DNA from: Hydrogenophaga sp. A37
GTDB taxonomy: Bacteria; Pseudomonadota; Gammaproteobacteria; Burkholderiales; Burkholderiaceae_C
Reading direction: 5' to 3'
Assembly: GCF_002001205.1 (NCBI RefSeq)
Contig: NZ_MUNZ01000054.1
Coordinates: 1 to 64,000 of the forward strand
Length of the DNA stretch: 64,000 nucleotides
Every line of letters begins with the position of its first letter. Positions within the stretch are counted from its first letter, which is position 1. Below the pieces are notes generated by a model. The model was not told the origin of the DNA. It saw nothing but the letters and a program-made list of their open reading frames with translations, and did not search any database. Position numbers and translations under genes: made by a program. Shown piece after piece: positions 43,160 through 52,606 of this stretch.

Positions 43160-45070
43160 ATGCAGTTCTACAAGGATGGCTTCCGCGGCGGCAACCCCGA
43201 CGTCAAGCAGGCCGCACCCAACCGGCGCAACCGGGGTGTCAACGAACCGCTGCCGGAACAGGTCGACGTGCTGATTGCCGGCACCGGCCCGGCGGGTCTG
43301 TGCCTCGCCGCCCAGCTCGCGCAGTTCCCGGACATCGAGACCATGATCGTCGAGCGCATGCCCACCAACATCATCAAAGGCAAGGCCGACGGCATCAACA
43401 CGCGCACCATGGAAATGTTCCAGGCCTTCGGTTTTGCCGACAAGGTCAAGCGCGAGACCTACTGGGTGAACCAGACCAACTTCTGGATGCCCGACCCCGT
43501 CAACCCGCAGCACATCAAGCGCGTCGGCCGCGTGCAGGACGTGGCCGACGACAGCTCGGAGATGCCGCACATCCTGATCAACCAGGCGCGGCTGCACGAG
43601 CTGTTCCTCGAAGTCATGAAGAACTCGGCCTCGCGCCTGGAGCCCGACTACAGCTGGGAGATCGTGAGCCTGACGGTGGACCCGACGACCGACGACCACC
43701 CGGTGACGGTGACGCTCAAAGACGCCAGCGGCGTGAACTGGTGGGCCACGCGCACGGTGCGGGCCAACTACGTGGTCGGCTGCGACGGTGCGCACTCCGC
43801 CGTGCGCAAGGCCATCGGCGGTGAACTGCACGGCGATGCCGCGCACCAGGCCTGGGGCGTGATGGACATCCTGGCCAACACCGACTTCCCCGACGTGCGC
43901 CAGAAGTGCCTGATCTCGTCCGCGAGCGAAGGCAATGTGTTCATCCTGCCGCGCGAGGGCGGCTACGTGTTCCGCATGTACGTGGAGCTCGACAAGCTCA
44001 AGGACGGCGAGAAGGCCGCGAGCCGCAAGTTCACGCAGGACGACATGATTGCCGCCGCCAACCGCATCATCCGGCCCTACGCCATCGACGTGAAAGAGGT
44101 GGTCTGGTGGTCGATCTACGACATCGGCCACAGCATCACCGACAAGTTCGACGACGTGCCCGAAGGCTCGGACCGTTGCCCCCGCGTGTTCACCGCGGGC
44201 GACGCCTGCCACACCCACTCCCCCAAGGCCGGCCAGGGCATGAATGTCTCGATGCAGGACACCTTCAACCTGGGCTGGAAGCTGGTGCACGTGCTCCAGG
44301 GCCGGGCCGACGCCAGCCTGCTGCGCAGCTACTCGAAGGAGCGCCTGACCGAAGCCAAGCGACTGGTCGAGACCGACCACGAGTGGGCGCGGATCGCATC
44401 GGCACCGACCACCCAGGCCGAGCGCGACGGCACGGAAGAGCCGCGCATCATCCGCCAGTTCAAGGCCAACCTCGAATTCACCGGCGGCACCGCGGTGAAG
44501 TACGACACCTCCACCCTCTTCGCGCCCGGTACGCACCAGGCCCTGGCGAAAGGCGAAGAAATCGGCCGCCGCTTCCACTCGGCCCCCGTGGTGCGCCTCT
44601 CCGACGCGAAGCAGATGCAGCTCGGCCATGCTGCCGAGGCCGACGCGCGCTGGCGCATCTATGCCTTTGCGGGCCAGGCCGACAGCTCGAATCCCGGCTC
44701 GGCCATCCACCAGCTCGCCGACTGGCTGGAGACCGACCCTAAATCACCGGTGGTGAAGCACACCCGCCAGGGCGAAGACATCGACGCCATCATCGACGTG
44801 CGCGCCATCTTCCAGCAGACCTTCGACCAGCTCGCCTACGAGCACATGCCCTCGCTGCTCAAGCCCCGGACCGGCCAGCTCGGCCTGCAAGACCACGAGA
44901 AGATCTTCTGCATCGACCACAAGGGCGCGGGCGACATCTACGACATGCGCGGGATTGATCGCGAGCGCGGTTGCATGATCGTCGTGCGGCCGGACCAGTA
45001 CATCGCCAATGTGCTGCCGCTGGATGGGTTCGAGGAACTGTCGGCGTTCTTTGCGGGTGTGCTTCGGTGA
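43160..45070 (+). CDS. mobA: 3-hydroxybenzoate 4-monooxygenase-like flavoprotein
   Basis: A 636-residue FAD-dependent aromatic hydroxylase of the phenol hydroxylase group, which has a C-terminal thioredoxin-like dimer domain. It has the dinucleotide-binding GTGPAG (41-46), a CDGAHSAVR motif and the FAD motif AGDACHTHSPKAGQGMN. The length is close to that of C. testosteroni MobA, which converts 3-hydroxybenzoate to protocatechuate with NADPH and O2. The specific substrate is inferred from overall resemblance and from the divergent MobR-like regulator. AGGAGA precedes ATG 43160. No ring-cleavage genes are in the window. Confidence 0.88.
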   Translation: MQFYKDGFRGGNPDVKQAAPNRRNRGVNEPLPEQVDVLIAGTGPAGLCLAAQLAQFPDIETMIVERMPTNIIKGKADGINTRTMEMFQAFGFADKVKRETYWVNQTNFWMPDPVNPQHIKRVGRVQDVADDSSEMPHILINQARLHELFLEVMKNSASRLEPDYSWEIVSLTVDPTTDDHPVTVTLKDASGVNWWATRTVRANYVVGCDGAHSAVRKAIGGELHGDAAHQAWGVMDILANTDFPDVRQKCLISSASEGNVFILPREGGYVFRMYVELDKLKDGEKAASRKFTQDDMIAAANRIIRPYAIDVKEVVWWSIYDIGHSITDKFDDVPEGSDRCPRVFTAGDACHTHSPKAGQGMNVSMQDTFNLGWKLVHVLQGRADASLLRSYSKERLTEAKRLVETDHEWARIASAPTTQAERDGTEEPRIIRQFKANLEFTGGTAVKYDTSTLFAPGTHQALAKGEEIGRRFHSAPVVRLSDAKQMQLGHAAEADARWRIYAFAGQADSSNPGSAIHQLADWLETDPKSPVVKHTRQGEDIDAIIDVRAIFQQTFDQLAYEHMPSLLKPRTGQLGLQDHEKIFCIDHKGAGDIYDMRGIDRERGCMIVVRPDQYIANVLPLDGFEELSAFFAGVLR

Positions 45071-45103
45071 GGTGAGGTGGTGCAGGACGCGACAGGGCAG
45101 GCC

Positions 45104-45823
45104 TCAGAGCCTGCGGAAGTAGGTGAACCCACGAAACTGCCAGATGAAGGCGATGGAGCCCCAACGCATCATCAGCCCCAAGGTTGAATCGCTGTCGGGC
45201 GTGGTCATCGACCACATCTTGCCGAAATCGTCTTCGACCACGGGGGCACCGAGAAGAGATCGCAGCGTCTCTTCGGCGTTGGCCTTCGTCATGTCCTGAA
45301 GGCGTTCCAGCAACGCGCGTTCATCGGATGTCATGGCTGCGAGCGCCTGGGCGTTGCGCGCTTGCATCTGGGCCTCGTGCGCTTTCACCTCCTCTGTCAT
45401 GTCATGGCCGTAGCGCCACTTGCTCAGCAGGCCGTCCGAACTCTCGATGCCGAAAATCTCCATCAGCTCCTCAAGGTACCCAAGGAACCGGTCCTGATCC
45501 TCGCCTTCGGTGTTCTCGAACTTCTTCATCACCGGCTTGAACTTCTCCAGCACGACCGGTTTGATCTGTCTGGACGGCGCCAGCTTGCGCAGTGAGCGCG
45601 CCAACTGGTTCACCCAGGCCTCGTACTTGAGGCGGTCTGCTTCGTCCAGGTCGACGAGATAAAACGGCTCCTTCACGAACTTCTTCTTTGCGATGAAACG
45701 GTCCAGAGCCTGCCTGCGTTCGTCGGGAGTCATCCCCTGGTCTACAGGGTTGGCCCACACGTGGACGGACGCCGCACAGAGCAGGGCGGACAGGAGAAGG
45801 GTTCGGCGGGAAGGGATGGGCAT
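45104..45823 (-). CDS. exported protein of unknown function
   Basis: A 239-residue protein with a clear Sec signal peptide (MPIPSRRTLLLSALLCAASV, cleavage probably after VWA at 26). The mature part is charged and helical (ALDRFIAKKKFVKEPFY, EKFKPVMKKFENTEGE, KAHEAQMQARNAQALAA) and ends in a short hydrophobic patch (MMRWGSIAFIWQF). Start ATG 45823 is chosen because it opens the signal peptide. I do not recognise the family. It is probably periplasmic. Confidence 0.78.
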   Translation of the reverse strand: MPIPSRRTLLLSALLCAASVHVWANPVDQGMTPDERRQALDRFIAKKKFVKEPFYLVDLDEADRLKYEAWVNQLARSLRKLAPSRQIKPVVLEKFKPVMKKFENTEGEDQDRFLGYLEELMEIFGIESSDGLLSKWRYGHDMTEEVKAHEAQMQARNAQALAAMTSDERALLERLQDMTKANAEETLRSLLGAPVVEDDFGKMWSMTTPDSDSTLGLMMRWGSIAFIWQFRGFTYFRRL

Positions 45824-45851
45824 GCTTCGGCTTGTCTGAGGGGAGAAACGG

Positions 45852-46364
45852 TCATTGACCCGGGGATCTGTTGGCGGCTGAGGGATACCCGCTTTCGCCG
45901 TGGCAATGCAATGCCCGCAGCGCGCTGACCGCATGGCGTCCCCAGTGAACGTCAAAGGTGAACTTCCAGCTCCAAACGGCAGCCCGTGTGTGGCCACGGT
46001 CCAGAAGCCACAGCCCCTTGGTCAGATCTGAGTAGATGTCTGTCAGGTCGTCCGCGACATCGCCCACCACCGGTTCGTCGGAGTCTTCAATCGAAGGGTC
46101 ATAGACCTCGCGGTAACAGTTGAATGGCAACGAGCCAAAGCTCTTGAACATGGCGTTCCAAGCGTCCTGATCCAAGGCGGGAGGATCGGGGTAATCCGAA
46201 AACCCCACCTCAGGTAATTCAAGCGCGGCAGCGTACAGGCGAGCGAGGTGACGCGTTGCCTCCCGCAACAGCTGCCCCGGATCGGACGCCCGAGGCCCCT
46301 CGCACCAGGCGCAATAGTCTCTGGAGAGCTCGACAAAGGCGCGGATTGCTTCGTCTTGGTTCAT
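45852..46364 (-). CDS. DUF5063-like protein
   Basis: A 170-residue cytoplasmic protein whose C-terminal half fits DUF5063: DVADDLTDIYSDLTKGLWLLD, then VWSWKFTFDVHWGRHAVSALRALH. Its function is unknown. The start ATG overlaps the stop of the upstream 129-codon frame as ATGA, suggesting translational coupling. The gene's GC content and codon use look less biased than in the surrounding core genes. Confidence 0.8.
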   Translation of the reverse strand: MNQDEAIRAFVELSRDYCAWCEGPRASDPGQLLREATRHLARLYAAALELPEVGFSDYPDPPALDQDAWNAMFKSFGSLPFNCYREVYDPSIEDSDEPVVGDVADDLTDIYSDLTKGLWLLDRGHTRAAVWSWKFTFDVHWGRHAVSALRALHCHGESGYPSAANRSPGQ

Positions 46365-46750
46365 CGGTCTGCGTTCGAAATCCAGCCCTCGATCTCCAGA
46401 GGGATCCTGATGTCGCGCGCGGACCCATCGATTGAGTTGTTCTTCGTCCGGCTTCGCCAGTGGGCAAAACCGCCCGGCAGCCAGTTCGAGCGCGACAACC
46501 GAATGGCCATCTTTCTTCGCATGTCATGCGAAAAGGAATCCTCACCAAATCGCAGTTCGTAAAGCGCAAGAAGCCGATCAAGTCGCCGTGCCAACATGCG
46601 GCGCGCGCCACCTGGAGCGAAGTTTCTGAACCTCGCAACGCTGCCGCGCACGACGCCTCTGAAGCTTTCCCTCGGAATGCGGGCCATCCGTGCACGAAAG
46701 TGCTTCGAGTGCTTGACCAAGGTTTGGTAGCGGCGTCGACTATGTTGCAC
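46361..46750 (-). CDS. small basic hypothetical protein
   Basis: A 129-residue, Arg-rich frame (RRYQTLVKHSKHFRARMARI, ARRMLARRLDRLLALYELR) with no recognised domain. The argument for a real gene is the ATGA overlap with the downstream DUF5063 gene. The argument against is the absence of a clear ribosome site and the low-complexity basic composition. The sequence around 46430-46800 is of lower GC than the flanks. Confidence 0.4.
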   Translation of the reverse strand: MQHSRRRYQTLVKHSKHFRARMARIPRESFRGVVRGSVARFRNFAPGGARRMLARRLDRLLALYELRFGEDSFSHDMRRKMAIRLSRSNWLPGGFAHWRSRTKNNSIDGSARDIRIPLEIEGWISNADR

Positions 46751-46870
46751 AACTGATCCCGCTGCGAGCTGGCGATGAAGTTACCAAGAGCGGCGTTTGA
46801 CCCACATCGCATGCACGGGCGTCTATGGGTGGAACCCTGCATGAGGTGACGTCCATTGTGATCCGCGCGA

Positions 46871-47551
46871 TCAAGAACCAGCCTCCTGTTCCAGCACAGG
46901 AATCTCACCCGGGAACTCCTTCGCCAGACGCGCTGCGTCGTAGTCATGCACGACGCGGTCTGGCCTGACAAGGATGTTCTCGTCAAACCCTTTGTGCTTG
47001 TCTTCCCGGAAATCGAAGGCCAGCCGAATCCAGAAGTTCCACTTCGCCTCTTGGCGCACCAACTGCTGGCAAAGGCGGATCAGCTCTGGTTTCAGGACAG
47101 ACGGCTTCAAGGCCAATGCATAGATGCCATCCGACGGCATGTAGTCCGTGATCAGGTGGATGTCGCAGCCTTCCGAGGAACCAACGGTGTAACCCATGGA
47201 ATCCAGCTCCCCCTCAAGCGACTCAAGCAACCGGTACCAGGCGTCCATGTGCTCCTTGTAGCGAGCATCGTCCTCTTCACTCGAGTCAGTGGACGCGGGT
47301 AGGGTGATGGATTCGGTGTCCTTCATAAGGCACGAGCCGAACGTGAACATTCCGATGGTCATGTTGCTGTATGACTCCGGGAAGGAGATGTCCACATTCA
47401 TCGACCAGCTTGACTGAAGCAGGCGCGGCTCGGAGACATGGCTTACCGCGCACGCTCCAACGTGAGGGACGTGGACGACCGTTCCCTCGGCAAGGGTCTT
47501 GGCAAGGCCTTGCATGAAGAACTCGCCGAATCGTGTGAATTTGTCTGGCAT
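46871..47551 (-). CDS. hypothetical protein, 226 aa
   Basis: An acidic cytoplasmic protein with no family I recognise. The N-terminal half is strand-rich ([29 protein letters not shown]), the centre is acidic ([18 protein letters not shown]), and the C-terminus has [19 protein letters not shown]. It resembles in general character the single-gene cytosolic proteins found in accessory or immunity-type loci, but that is only an impression. It is separated from the next gene by 120 bp with no feature seen. Confidence 0.65.
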   Translation of the reverse strand: MPDKFTRFGEFFMQGLAKTLAEGTVVHVPHVGACAVSHVSEPRLLQSSWSMNVDISFPESYSNMTIGMFTFGSCLMKDTESITLPASTDSSEEDDARYKEHMDAWYRLLESLEGELDSMGYTVGSSEGCDIHLITDYMPSDGIYALALKPSVLKPELIRLCQQLVRQEAKWNFWIRLAFDFREDKHKGFDENILVRPDRVVHDYDAARLAKEFPGEIPVLEQEAGS

Positions 47552-47740
47552 ATGACTCCCCCTGAGCTTGTGTCGTATGACGCAACGAAGCGAAGTGGCA
47601 TCGTATCCGGTGGCAGGGATCGTGCCGTGATCGCCTCAGCCGCTGGCAAAGCCGAAGTACCCACACTTCGACCCACACCAAAGCATTCGACGACCGACCC
47701 GCCGCACAGTGGACCTCCTGCTTCACACCGGTACCCGCCC

Positions 47741-48079
47741 ATGCCCATCACCTGCTTCATCCGCTACCAAATCGACCCCTTTCAGCGCGAAGCCTTCCGC
47801 CGCTACGCCGAGGCCTGGGGCCGCATCATTCCCCGCTGCGGCGGCGAGCTGCTCGGCTACTTTTTGCCGCACGAAGGCAGCAATGACATCGCCTGGGGCC
47901 TGATCGGCTTCGACAGCCTCGCCGCCTACGAACGCTACCGCGCCGTGCTGCGCGTCGACCCCGAAGGCCGTGCCAACTTCGAGATGGCGCAGGCGCAGCG
48001 ATTCATCTTGCGCGAGGAACGCAGCTGGCTCGAAGACGTGGCCGGCACCCGCAACCAGCCCCGGCAGGTGGCGCCGTGA
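47741..48079 (+). CDS. NIPSNAP-family protein
   Basis: A 112-residue dimeric alpha-beta barrel protein: [20 protein letters not shown], then [20 protein letters not shown] and [15 protein letters not shown] match the NIPSNAP pattern. The family's role is poorly defined. It begins a three-gene unit: its stop overlaps the GTG start of the monooxygenase-like gene by four bases, and the ArsR gene follows. An upstream in-frame extension to 47438 is unconserved. Confidence 0.88.
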   Translation: MPITCFIRYQIDPFQREAFRRYAEAWGRIIPRCGGELLGYFLPHEGSNDIAWGLIGFDSLAAYERYRAVLRVDPEGRANFEMAQAQRFILREERSWLEDVAGTRNQPRQVAP

Positions 48080-48420
48080 TCGCGGTCATCTTCGAGGTCG
48101 AACCGCACGAAGGGGCCGCGCCGCGCTACCTCGACATCGCGGCCAGCCTGTTGCCCGAGCTGCAGGCCACCGATGGCTTTGTGTCGGTGGAGCGGTTTGA
48201 AAGCCTCGCCCGGCCGGGCCGCTACCTCTCGCTGAGCTTCTGGCGCGACGAGGCCGCGGTGCGCGCGTGGCGCTGCCAGGCGCACCACAGGGCCGCGCAG
48301 CAAGAGGGGCGCAGCGCCGTGTTCGCGGGCTACCGCCTGCGCGTGGCCGCCGTGCTGCGCGACTACGGTCTGCTCGCCCGAGCGCAGGCGCCCGCCGACT
48401 CGCTGGCTGCACTACTCTGA
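48076..48420 (+). CDS. antibiotic biosynthesis monooxygenase (ABM) domain protein
   Basis: A 114-residue ABM-type alpha-beta barrel ([41 protein letters not shown], then [15 protein letters not shown]). Relatives are small cofactor-free or heme-related monooxygenases and stress proteins. It starts with GTG inside the preceding stop codon (GTGA overlap), so expression is coupled to the NIPSNAP gene. Confidence 0.87.
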   Translation: MIAVIFEVEPHEGAAPRYLDIAASLLPELQATDGFVSVERFESLARPGRYLSLSFWRDEAAVRAWRCQAHHRAAQQEGRSAVFAGYRLRVAAVLRDYGLLARAQAPADSLAALL

Positions 48421-48425
48421 GGGCC

Positions 48426-49115
48426 ATGACCAGCACCCCGCACGAACCCCGACTCGCCCGCGTGGCCGCCATGGTGGCCGACCCGGCGCGCTCGCGCATG
48501 CTCGCCTACCTGCTCAGCGGCGAATGCGCCAGCGCCAGCGAGCTGGCCAAGGCCGCGTCCGTCACGCCCGCCACCGCCAGCGGCCACCTCACCCAATTAT
48601 TGGAAGCGCGCTTCGTGGTCTGCGAACCGCGCGGGCGCCACCGCTACTACCGGCTGGCCGATGCCGACGTGGCGCACGCGCTGGAGGCGCTGGCCGTGGT
48701 GGCCGAGCGCGGCGAACACGACAGCGAGTGGTCATCGCCCGAGCGGGCGCGCCTGCGCTACGCGCGCTGCTGCTACGGGCACCTGGCCGGGCGGCTCGGC
48801 ATCCAGCTGTTTCAAGGCCTGATGGCCGCGGACGGGCTGCAACCTGTGAGCACGGGTTACGCGCTCACCGACAGCGGCCACGCGTGGTGCCAGCGCCTGG
48901 GCTTCGAGCCGCCTGCGCCCGGCAAGAAAAGGCGCTATGCCTACCCCTGCCTCGACTGGTCCGAGCGGCGCGACCACCTGGCGGGCGAGCTGGCCGACCA
49001 GCTTTATTTGCATCTGGTGGCGCAGGGGTGGGTGCGGCGTGGGGCCGGGAGGGATGTGGTGGTGACGCCGCTGGGTCACCAGTCCTTGATACCGCTGCTG
49101 GGACGAGAAGGCTGA
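48426..49115 (+). CDS. ArsR-family transcriptional regulator
   Basis: A 229-residue regulator: winged helix at about 10-85 (ARSRMLAYLLSGECASASEL, ASVTPATASGHLTQLLEARF, GRHRYYRLA) and a longer C-terminal domain (YARCCYGHLAGRLGIQLFQG, YAYPCLDWSERRDHLAGEL) seen in large ArsR proteins. It may control the NIPSNAP-ABM genes just upstream, whose last member it follows by 5 bp. The C-terminal coding half is partly duplicated at 56742-57006, on the far side of the Liv/oxygenase cluster. Confidence 0.9.
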   Translation: MTSTPHEPRLARVAAMVADPARSRMLAYLLSGECASASELAKAASVTPATASGHLTQLLEARFVVCEPRGRHRYYRLADADVAHALEALAVVAERGEHDSEWSSPERARLRYARCCYGHLAGRLGIQLFQGLMAADGLQPVSTGYALTDSGHAWCQRLGFEPPAPGKKRRYAYPCLDWSERRDHLAGELADQLYLHLVAQGWVRRGAGRDVVVTPLGHQSLIPLLGREG

Positions 49116-49194
49116 GTCGCGGTGGCTGTTCGAGAGGGCGCTTGTCGGCGCGATTTTGTCGACTGCGCTGGCATTGCCGACCCGTCGCGGCAGG

Positions 49195-50292
49195 TCAGGC
49201 GTCTGCCATTCTTTCAGCGTGTTGCTGTTCGAGCAGTCGCGAAACGATGCGCCGGGCGCGGTTGGCACCCACGTCGACGTGGATATCGGTCCAGGTCGCC
49301 TGCTCCCCAAATTCAAGCATGTTCTTGTACTGAGCCTCGATCACCACGCGGTCTTCGTCGAAAGTGAAGGCTGTCTGCCTGATCACTTCGTCGATGTTCT
49401 CGGGCATGTCGGGGTGCTTGTTGCTGGCCATGCTCCAGAAGTAGTGGCAGGTCTCATCGGTCTCGGGCGTGATGCCGTGGAAACCGCGCATGTGGAAACC
49501 GCCTCGATTCGGGTCATCAATGGCGTCGGTGCCGGGTTCGACCGCTCCGGTCCAGATGCGGAGGTGCGAAAGGTGAAATTCGATCTCCTGCCAGCGCTCG
49601 CATTTGTCACCGAAGGGCCAGGCCGCCTTGTAGGTGGGAGGCGGTGCGGAATCCGGCATCAGCCGCACGACACGCACCTGGTCGCCCTCGGTCGACACCT
49701 TCATCTCGGCATTCATGTGCAGGCGCGCATTGCCACCGATGGTCTTCAGGTGCACATACCCGAGGTGGCTGAGGTCCAGCAGGTTGTCGTGAATGAGTTG
49801 CCACGGCGCTTTGTAGTGGTAATTGCCGCTACCGAACTTGTAACGCGGGCCGTTGTGATGGGGGTAATCCGGCGCATCGGTGGTGGGCTCGGAACCTTCT
49901 GTCCTGGGCATCCATATCCAGAGGATGTGGTCCTTTTCCACCACCGTGTACGCCTTGACCTTGGCCTTGGCGGGAATGCGCTCCTGCCCGGGGATTTCAA
50001 TGCATTGACCACTGGGTGCGTACAGCATGCCGTGGTAGCCGCAACGCACGCCGGCACCTTCCACCGTGCCGCACGAGAGCGGCAGGGAGCGGTGGCAGCA
50101 ACGGTCTTCCAGGGCCGCAAACTGCCCGTCGCCCGTGCGGAACAACACCACCTTGTGGTTCAGGAAGGTGCGCGCGATGGGCTTGTCGGTGAGTTCGGAC
50201 GAGAACCCGGCCACGTACCACTGATCAAGCGGGAAGGGGCTGGCGGCGGGAGGCGCCTTGACGGGTTGGATGGAAATGCAACTGGTGGTCAT
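49195..50292 (-). CDS. Rieske aromatic oxygenase, VanA-like
   Basis: A 365-residue oxygenase component of the vanillate demethylase type. The Rieske [2Fe-2S] ligands are Cys65, His67, Cys84 and His87 (RCCHRSLPL, RCGYHG). The mononuclear iron site is in NLLDLSHLGYVH (His176, His181), with an acidic ligand later in the C-terminal domain. It uses O2 and electrons from the adjacent reductase to demethylate or hydroxylate an aromatic acid; the substrate is not predictable. It is the last gene of the minus-strand operon, 36 bp after the reductase gene. Confidence 0.93.
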   Translation of the reverse strand: MTTSCISIQPVKAPPAASPFPLDQWYVAGFSSELTDKPIARTFLNHKVVLFRTGDGQFAALEDRCCHRSLPLSCGTVEGAGVRCGYHGMLYAPSGQCIEIPGQERIPAKAKVKAYTVVEKDHILWIWMPRTEGSEPTTDAPDYPHHNGPRYKFGSGNYHYKAPWQLIHDNLLDLSHLGYVHLKTIGGNARLHMNAEMKVSTEGDQVRVVRLMPDSAPPPTYKAAWPFGDKCERWQEIEFHLSHLRIWTGAVEPGTDAIDDPNRGGFHMRGFHGITPETDETCHYFWSMASNKHPDMPENIDEVIRQTAFTFDEDRVVIEAQYKNMLEFGEQATWTDIHVDVGANRARRIVSRLLEQQHAERMADA

Positions 50293-50328
50293 ATGAATCT
50301 CCTTGCGTGGTAGGTGGTCAAAGCAGGG

Positions 50329-51285
50329 TCAAAGGTCGAGCACCAGCAGCGGCGAGCTGGCCCGTGAGCAACACGGCGTGAACTGGTCGTTGGCTCGGCG
50401 TTCGCTGTCGGTCAAAAAGCTGTCGCGGTGGTCGGGCGTGCCTTCGAGCACGCGCGTCAGGCAAGTACCACACACCCCGGACTCGCAGGACACTGGCACG
50501 TCCACACCATGGGCTGCCAACGCGTCGATGACGCGCTGGCCGGACCCCACCCGGAGCACCAGGCCACTGCTGGCCACGCGCACGTCGAACGCCGCGTCGT
50601 CTGCCGAGGCAGTCACCGTGCCGGCAAAGTACTCGCGGTGGAGCCGGGACTCGGGCCAGCCCAGGCGTCTCGCGGTGCCGAGCACGTGGTCCATGAAGCC
50701 CGAGGGGCCACACACGTACAGATGGGTGTCAGCATCGGGCTGTGCCAGCAACTTTTCAGCGTCCAACCGCTGCTCAGCTGCACCATCGTCGGTGTGCACC
50801 TGCACATGCGAGGCAAAGGGAGACTGCGCAAGCTCTCCCACAAAGGCCATGCGATGGCGTGAGCGGCCGCAGTAGTGCATTTCGAAAGCGCTGCCTGCCC
50901 GGTGCAGGGTGGTCGCCATCGCCAGAATGGGGGTGACGCCAATGCCACCCGCCAGCAGCAGGCTGCGTGTGGCCGGTGCGAGTGGGAAGTGGTTCTTGGG
51001 CGAGCTCACCTGGAGCCGGTCCCCCACGCGAACCCTTTCATGCATGCCGGCCGAGCCACCCCGCGACGCCGGTTCGCGCAGCACCGCGATGCGGTAGCGG
51101 GCCGTTTCAGCAGGGTCGTTGCACAGCGAGTACTGGCGAATCAACCCAGGTGCCACGTGCACGTCGATGTGTGCACCCGCCGTGAACGCCGGCAAAGCCG
51201 CCGCTGAATCAACCACCAGCTCGAAGCTGCAGATGCCGTCTGCCTCCTCTATGCGTTGCGTTACCCGAACCGTCAATTCATTCAT
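50329..51285 (-). CDS. VanB-like oxygenase reductase (FMN, NAD, 2Fe-2S)
   Basis: A 318-residue phthalate-dioxygenase-reductase type protein. The FMN-binding domain (RQYSLCNDPAE) is followed by an NAD-binding domain (LLAGGIGVTPILAMA, YVCGPSGFMDHV) and a C-terminal plant-type ferredoxin domain with cluster motif CESGVCGTC and a later Cys near residue 307. It passes electrons from NADH to the Rieske oxygenase encoded directly downstream. It follows the marR gene by 7 bp. Confidence 0.94.
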   Translation of the reverse strand: MNELTVRVTQRIEEADGICSFELVVDSAAALPAFTAGAHIDVHVAPGLIRQYSLCNDPAETARYRIAVLREPASRGGSAGMHERVRVGDRLQVSSPKNHFPLAPATRSLLLAGGIGVTPILAMATTLHRAGSAFEMHYCGRSRHRMAFVGELAQSPFASHVQVHTDDGAAEQRLDAEKLLAQPDADTHLYVCGPSGFMDHVLGTARRLGWPESRLHREYFAGTVTASADDAAFDVRVASSGLVLRVGSGQRVIDALAAHGVDVPVSCESGVCGTCLTRVLEGTPDHRDSFLTDSERRANDQFTPCCSRASSPLLVLDL

Positions 51286-51292
51286 GGAGATA

Positions 51293-51871
51293 TCAGTCGT
51301 CTGAGGAAGGCCGTCGCTTGGCGACGGCCTGGGAAAAATGGACTTGTAGGTAGTCCTGCGTGGCCGTCTCTACGGCCGGAAGGTTTTCGTGCAGACGGCG
51401 CAACAGGCCGAGCAGCACGTCTACTTCTTTTTTGTTGAGCACCGAGAGGAAGGCACGCTCTCGCTCCATCGCCACGCCCTTGATCTGGTCGTGCAGCTCC
51501 CGGCCCTTGGGCGTGAGCACGGCAATGCGGAAGCGTCCGTCCGTTTCGTCGAGTTCGGTGCGGATCAGTCCTTTTTCCTGCATGCTCTTGAAGCAACGGC
51601 TGACCGACCCTTTGTCCATGCCCACGATGCGCGACACCTTCTGTGCCGAGATCGAGCCATCGATGGCCAGCAGCACCAGGCAGCGCCAGGTTTCGATCCC
51701 CACGTCAAAGATGTTCAGGTAGTGCTGTGATGCACCGCGCGACAGCTTGTTGGCGATCCAGGTCAGGTAGGCCGGTGCATACCGATCAAGGTTGACCGTG
51801 TCGGCCGCCGCGTTGTCGGCATCGACCTCGTTGGTGGCCTTAGAGGGAGGGGTGGTTTTGCGGGTGTTCAT
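51293..51871 (-). CDS. MarR-family regulator within the Liv/oxygenase operon
   Basis: A 192-residue regulator with a long N-terminal extension (1-35), helix-turn-helix ISAQKVSRIVGMDKGSVSRC, then FKSMQEKGLIRTELDETDG as wing. It is embedded between livF (21 bp) and the reductase gene (7 bp), so it is probably autoregulated with the cluster and senses the aromatic substrate. The palindrome at 56564 upstream of livJ is a possible target. Confidence 0.9.
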   Translation of the reverse strand: MNTRKTTPPSKATNEVDADNAAADTVNLDRYAPAYLTWIANKLSRGASQHYLNIFDVGIETWRCLVLLAIDGSISAQKVSRIVGMDKGSVSRCFKSMQEKGLIRTELDETDGRFRIAVLTPKGRELHDQIKGVAMERERAFLSVLNKKEVDVLLGLLRRLHENLPAVETATQDYLQVHFSQAVAKRRPSSDD

Positions 51872-51892
51872 GCTGCGATGCTAAACACCCGG

Positions 51893-52606
51893 TCAATGCA
51901 CAGCCATGCCCACCCAGCGCTCCAGCGTCTCGGTGTCTGCGAGCAATTGACCCGCGTTGGCAGTGTGCACAACCGTGCCGTGGTCCAGGATGACGGCGCG
52001 CTGCGCGTAGCCCAGGGCCTCATCGACCTGCTGCTCCACGATGACGACGGCGATGCCGGTCTCGTGGCTCATGTTGGTGATGGCGCGCAGCAGCTCCAGG
52101 CGGATGAGCGGCGCCAGTCCCTCCAGCGGTTCGTCCAGCAACATCATCGACGGCCGCCCCAGGAGCGCACGGGCCACCGACAGCATTTGTTGTTCACCAC
52201 CCGACAGCTGGGTTCCACCATTGCTGCGCCGTTCGGCCAAGCGAGGAAACAAGGCATAGGCCTCGTCGAGCGCACTGCGCGGACGCCGCTTGAGCCCCGC
52301 CAGCAGGTTCTCTTCGACCGTCAGCGAAGGGAAGATGTCGCGGGTCTGAGGCACATAACCCAGCCCCAGCGCTGCGCGTTGATGGGGCATCAGGGCCGAG
52401 ACATCCTGCCCTTGGAAAAAGACCTTACCGCTGCGCAAGGGCAGCAGGCCCATGATGACGCGCAGCGCCGTGGTCTTGCCGACGCCGTTGCGGCCGATCA
52501 TGGCCAGGCGTTCACCGCCGCCCACGTCAAGGGTGAGCCCGTCGAGGACTGTGGTCGGGCCGTAGCCAGCCACCACGCCGTCGAGTTTCAGCATGGGTTC
52601 GCTCAC
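51893..52606 (-). CDS. livF: branched-chain-type ABC transporter ATPase LivF
   Basis: A 237-residue ATPase: Walker A GRNGVGKTT, signature LSGGEQQM, Walker B MMLLDEPLEGLAP. The LivF/HAAT hallmark LGYVPQTRDIFPSLTVEENL is present. A GTG start at 52606 overlaps the livG stop (GTGA); ATG 52594 is the alternative. It forms the import motor with LivG. Confidence 0.94.
   Translation of the reverse strand: MSEPMLKLDGVVAGYGPTTVLDGLTLDVGGGERLAMIGRNGVGKTTALRVIMGLLPLRSGKVFFQGQDVSALMPHQRAALGLGYVPQTRDIFPSLTVEENLLAGLKRRPRSALDEAYALFPRLAERRSNGGTQLSGGEQQMLSVARALLGRPSMMLLDEPLEGLAPLIRLELLRAITNMSHETGIAVVIVEQQVDEALGYAQRAVILDHGTVVHTANAGQLLADTETLERWVGMAVH

Noticed and set aside
47438-47740. N-terminal extension of the NIPSNAP protein.
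   Set aside because: The extra 101 residues are unconserved and overlap the upstream divergent gene; the family start is at 47741.
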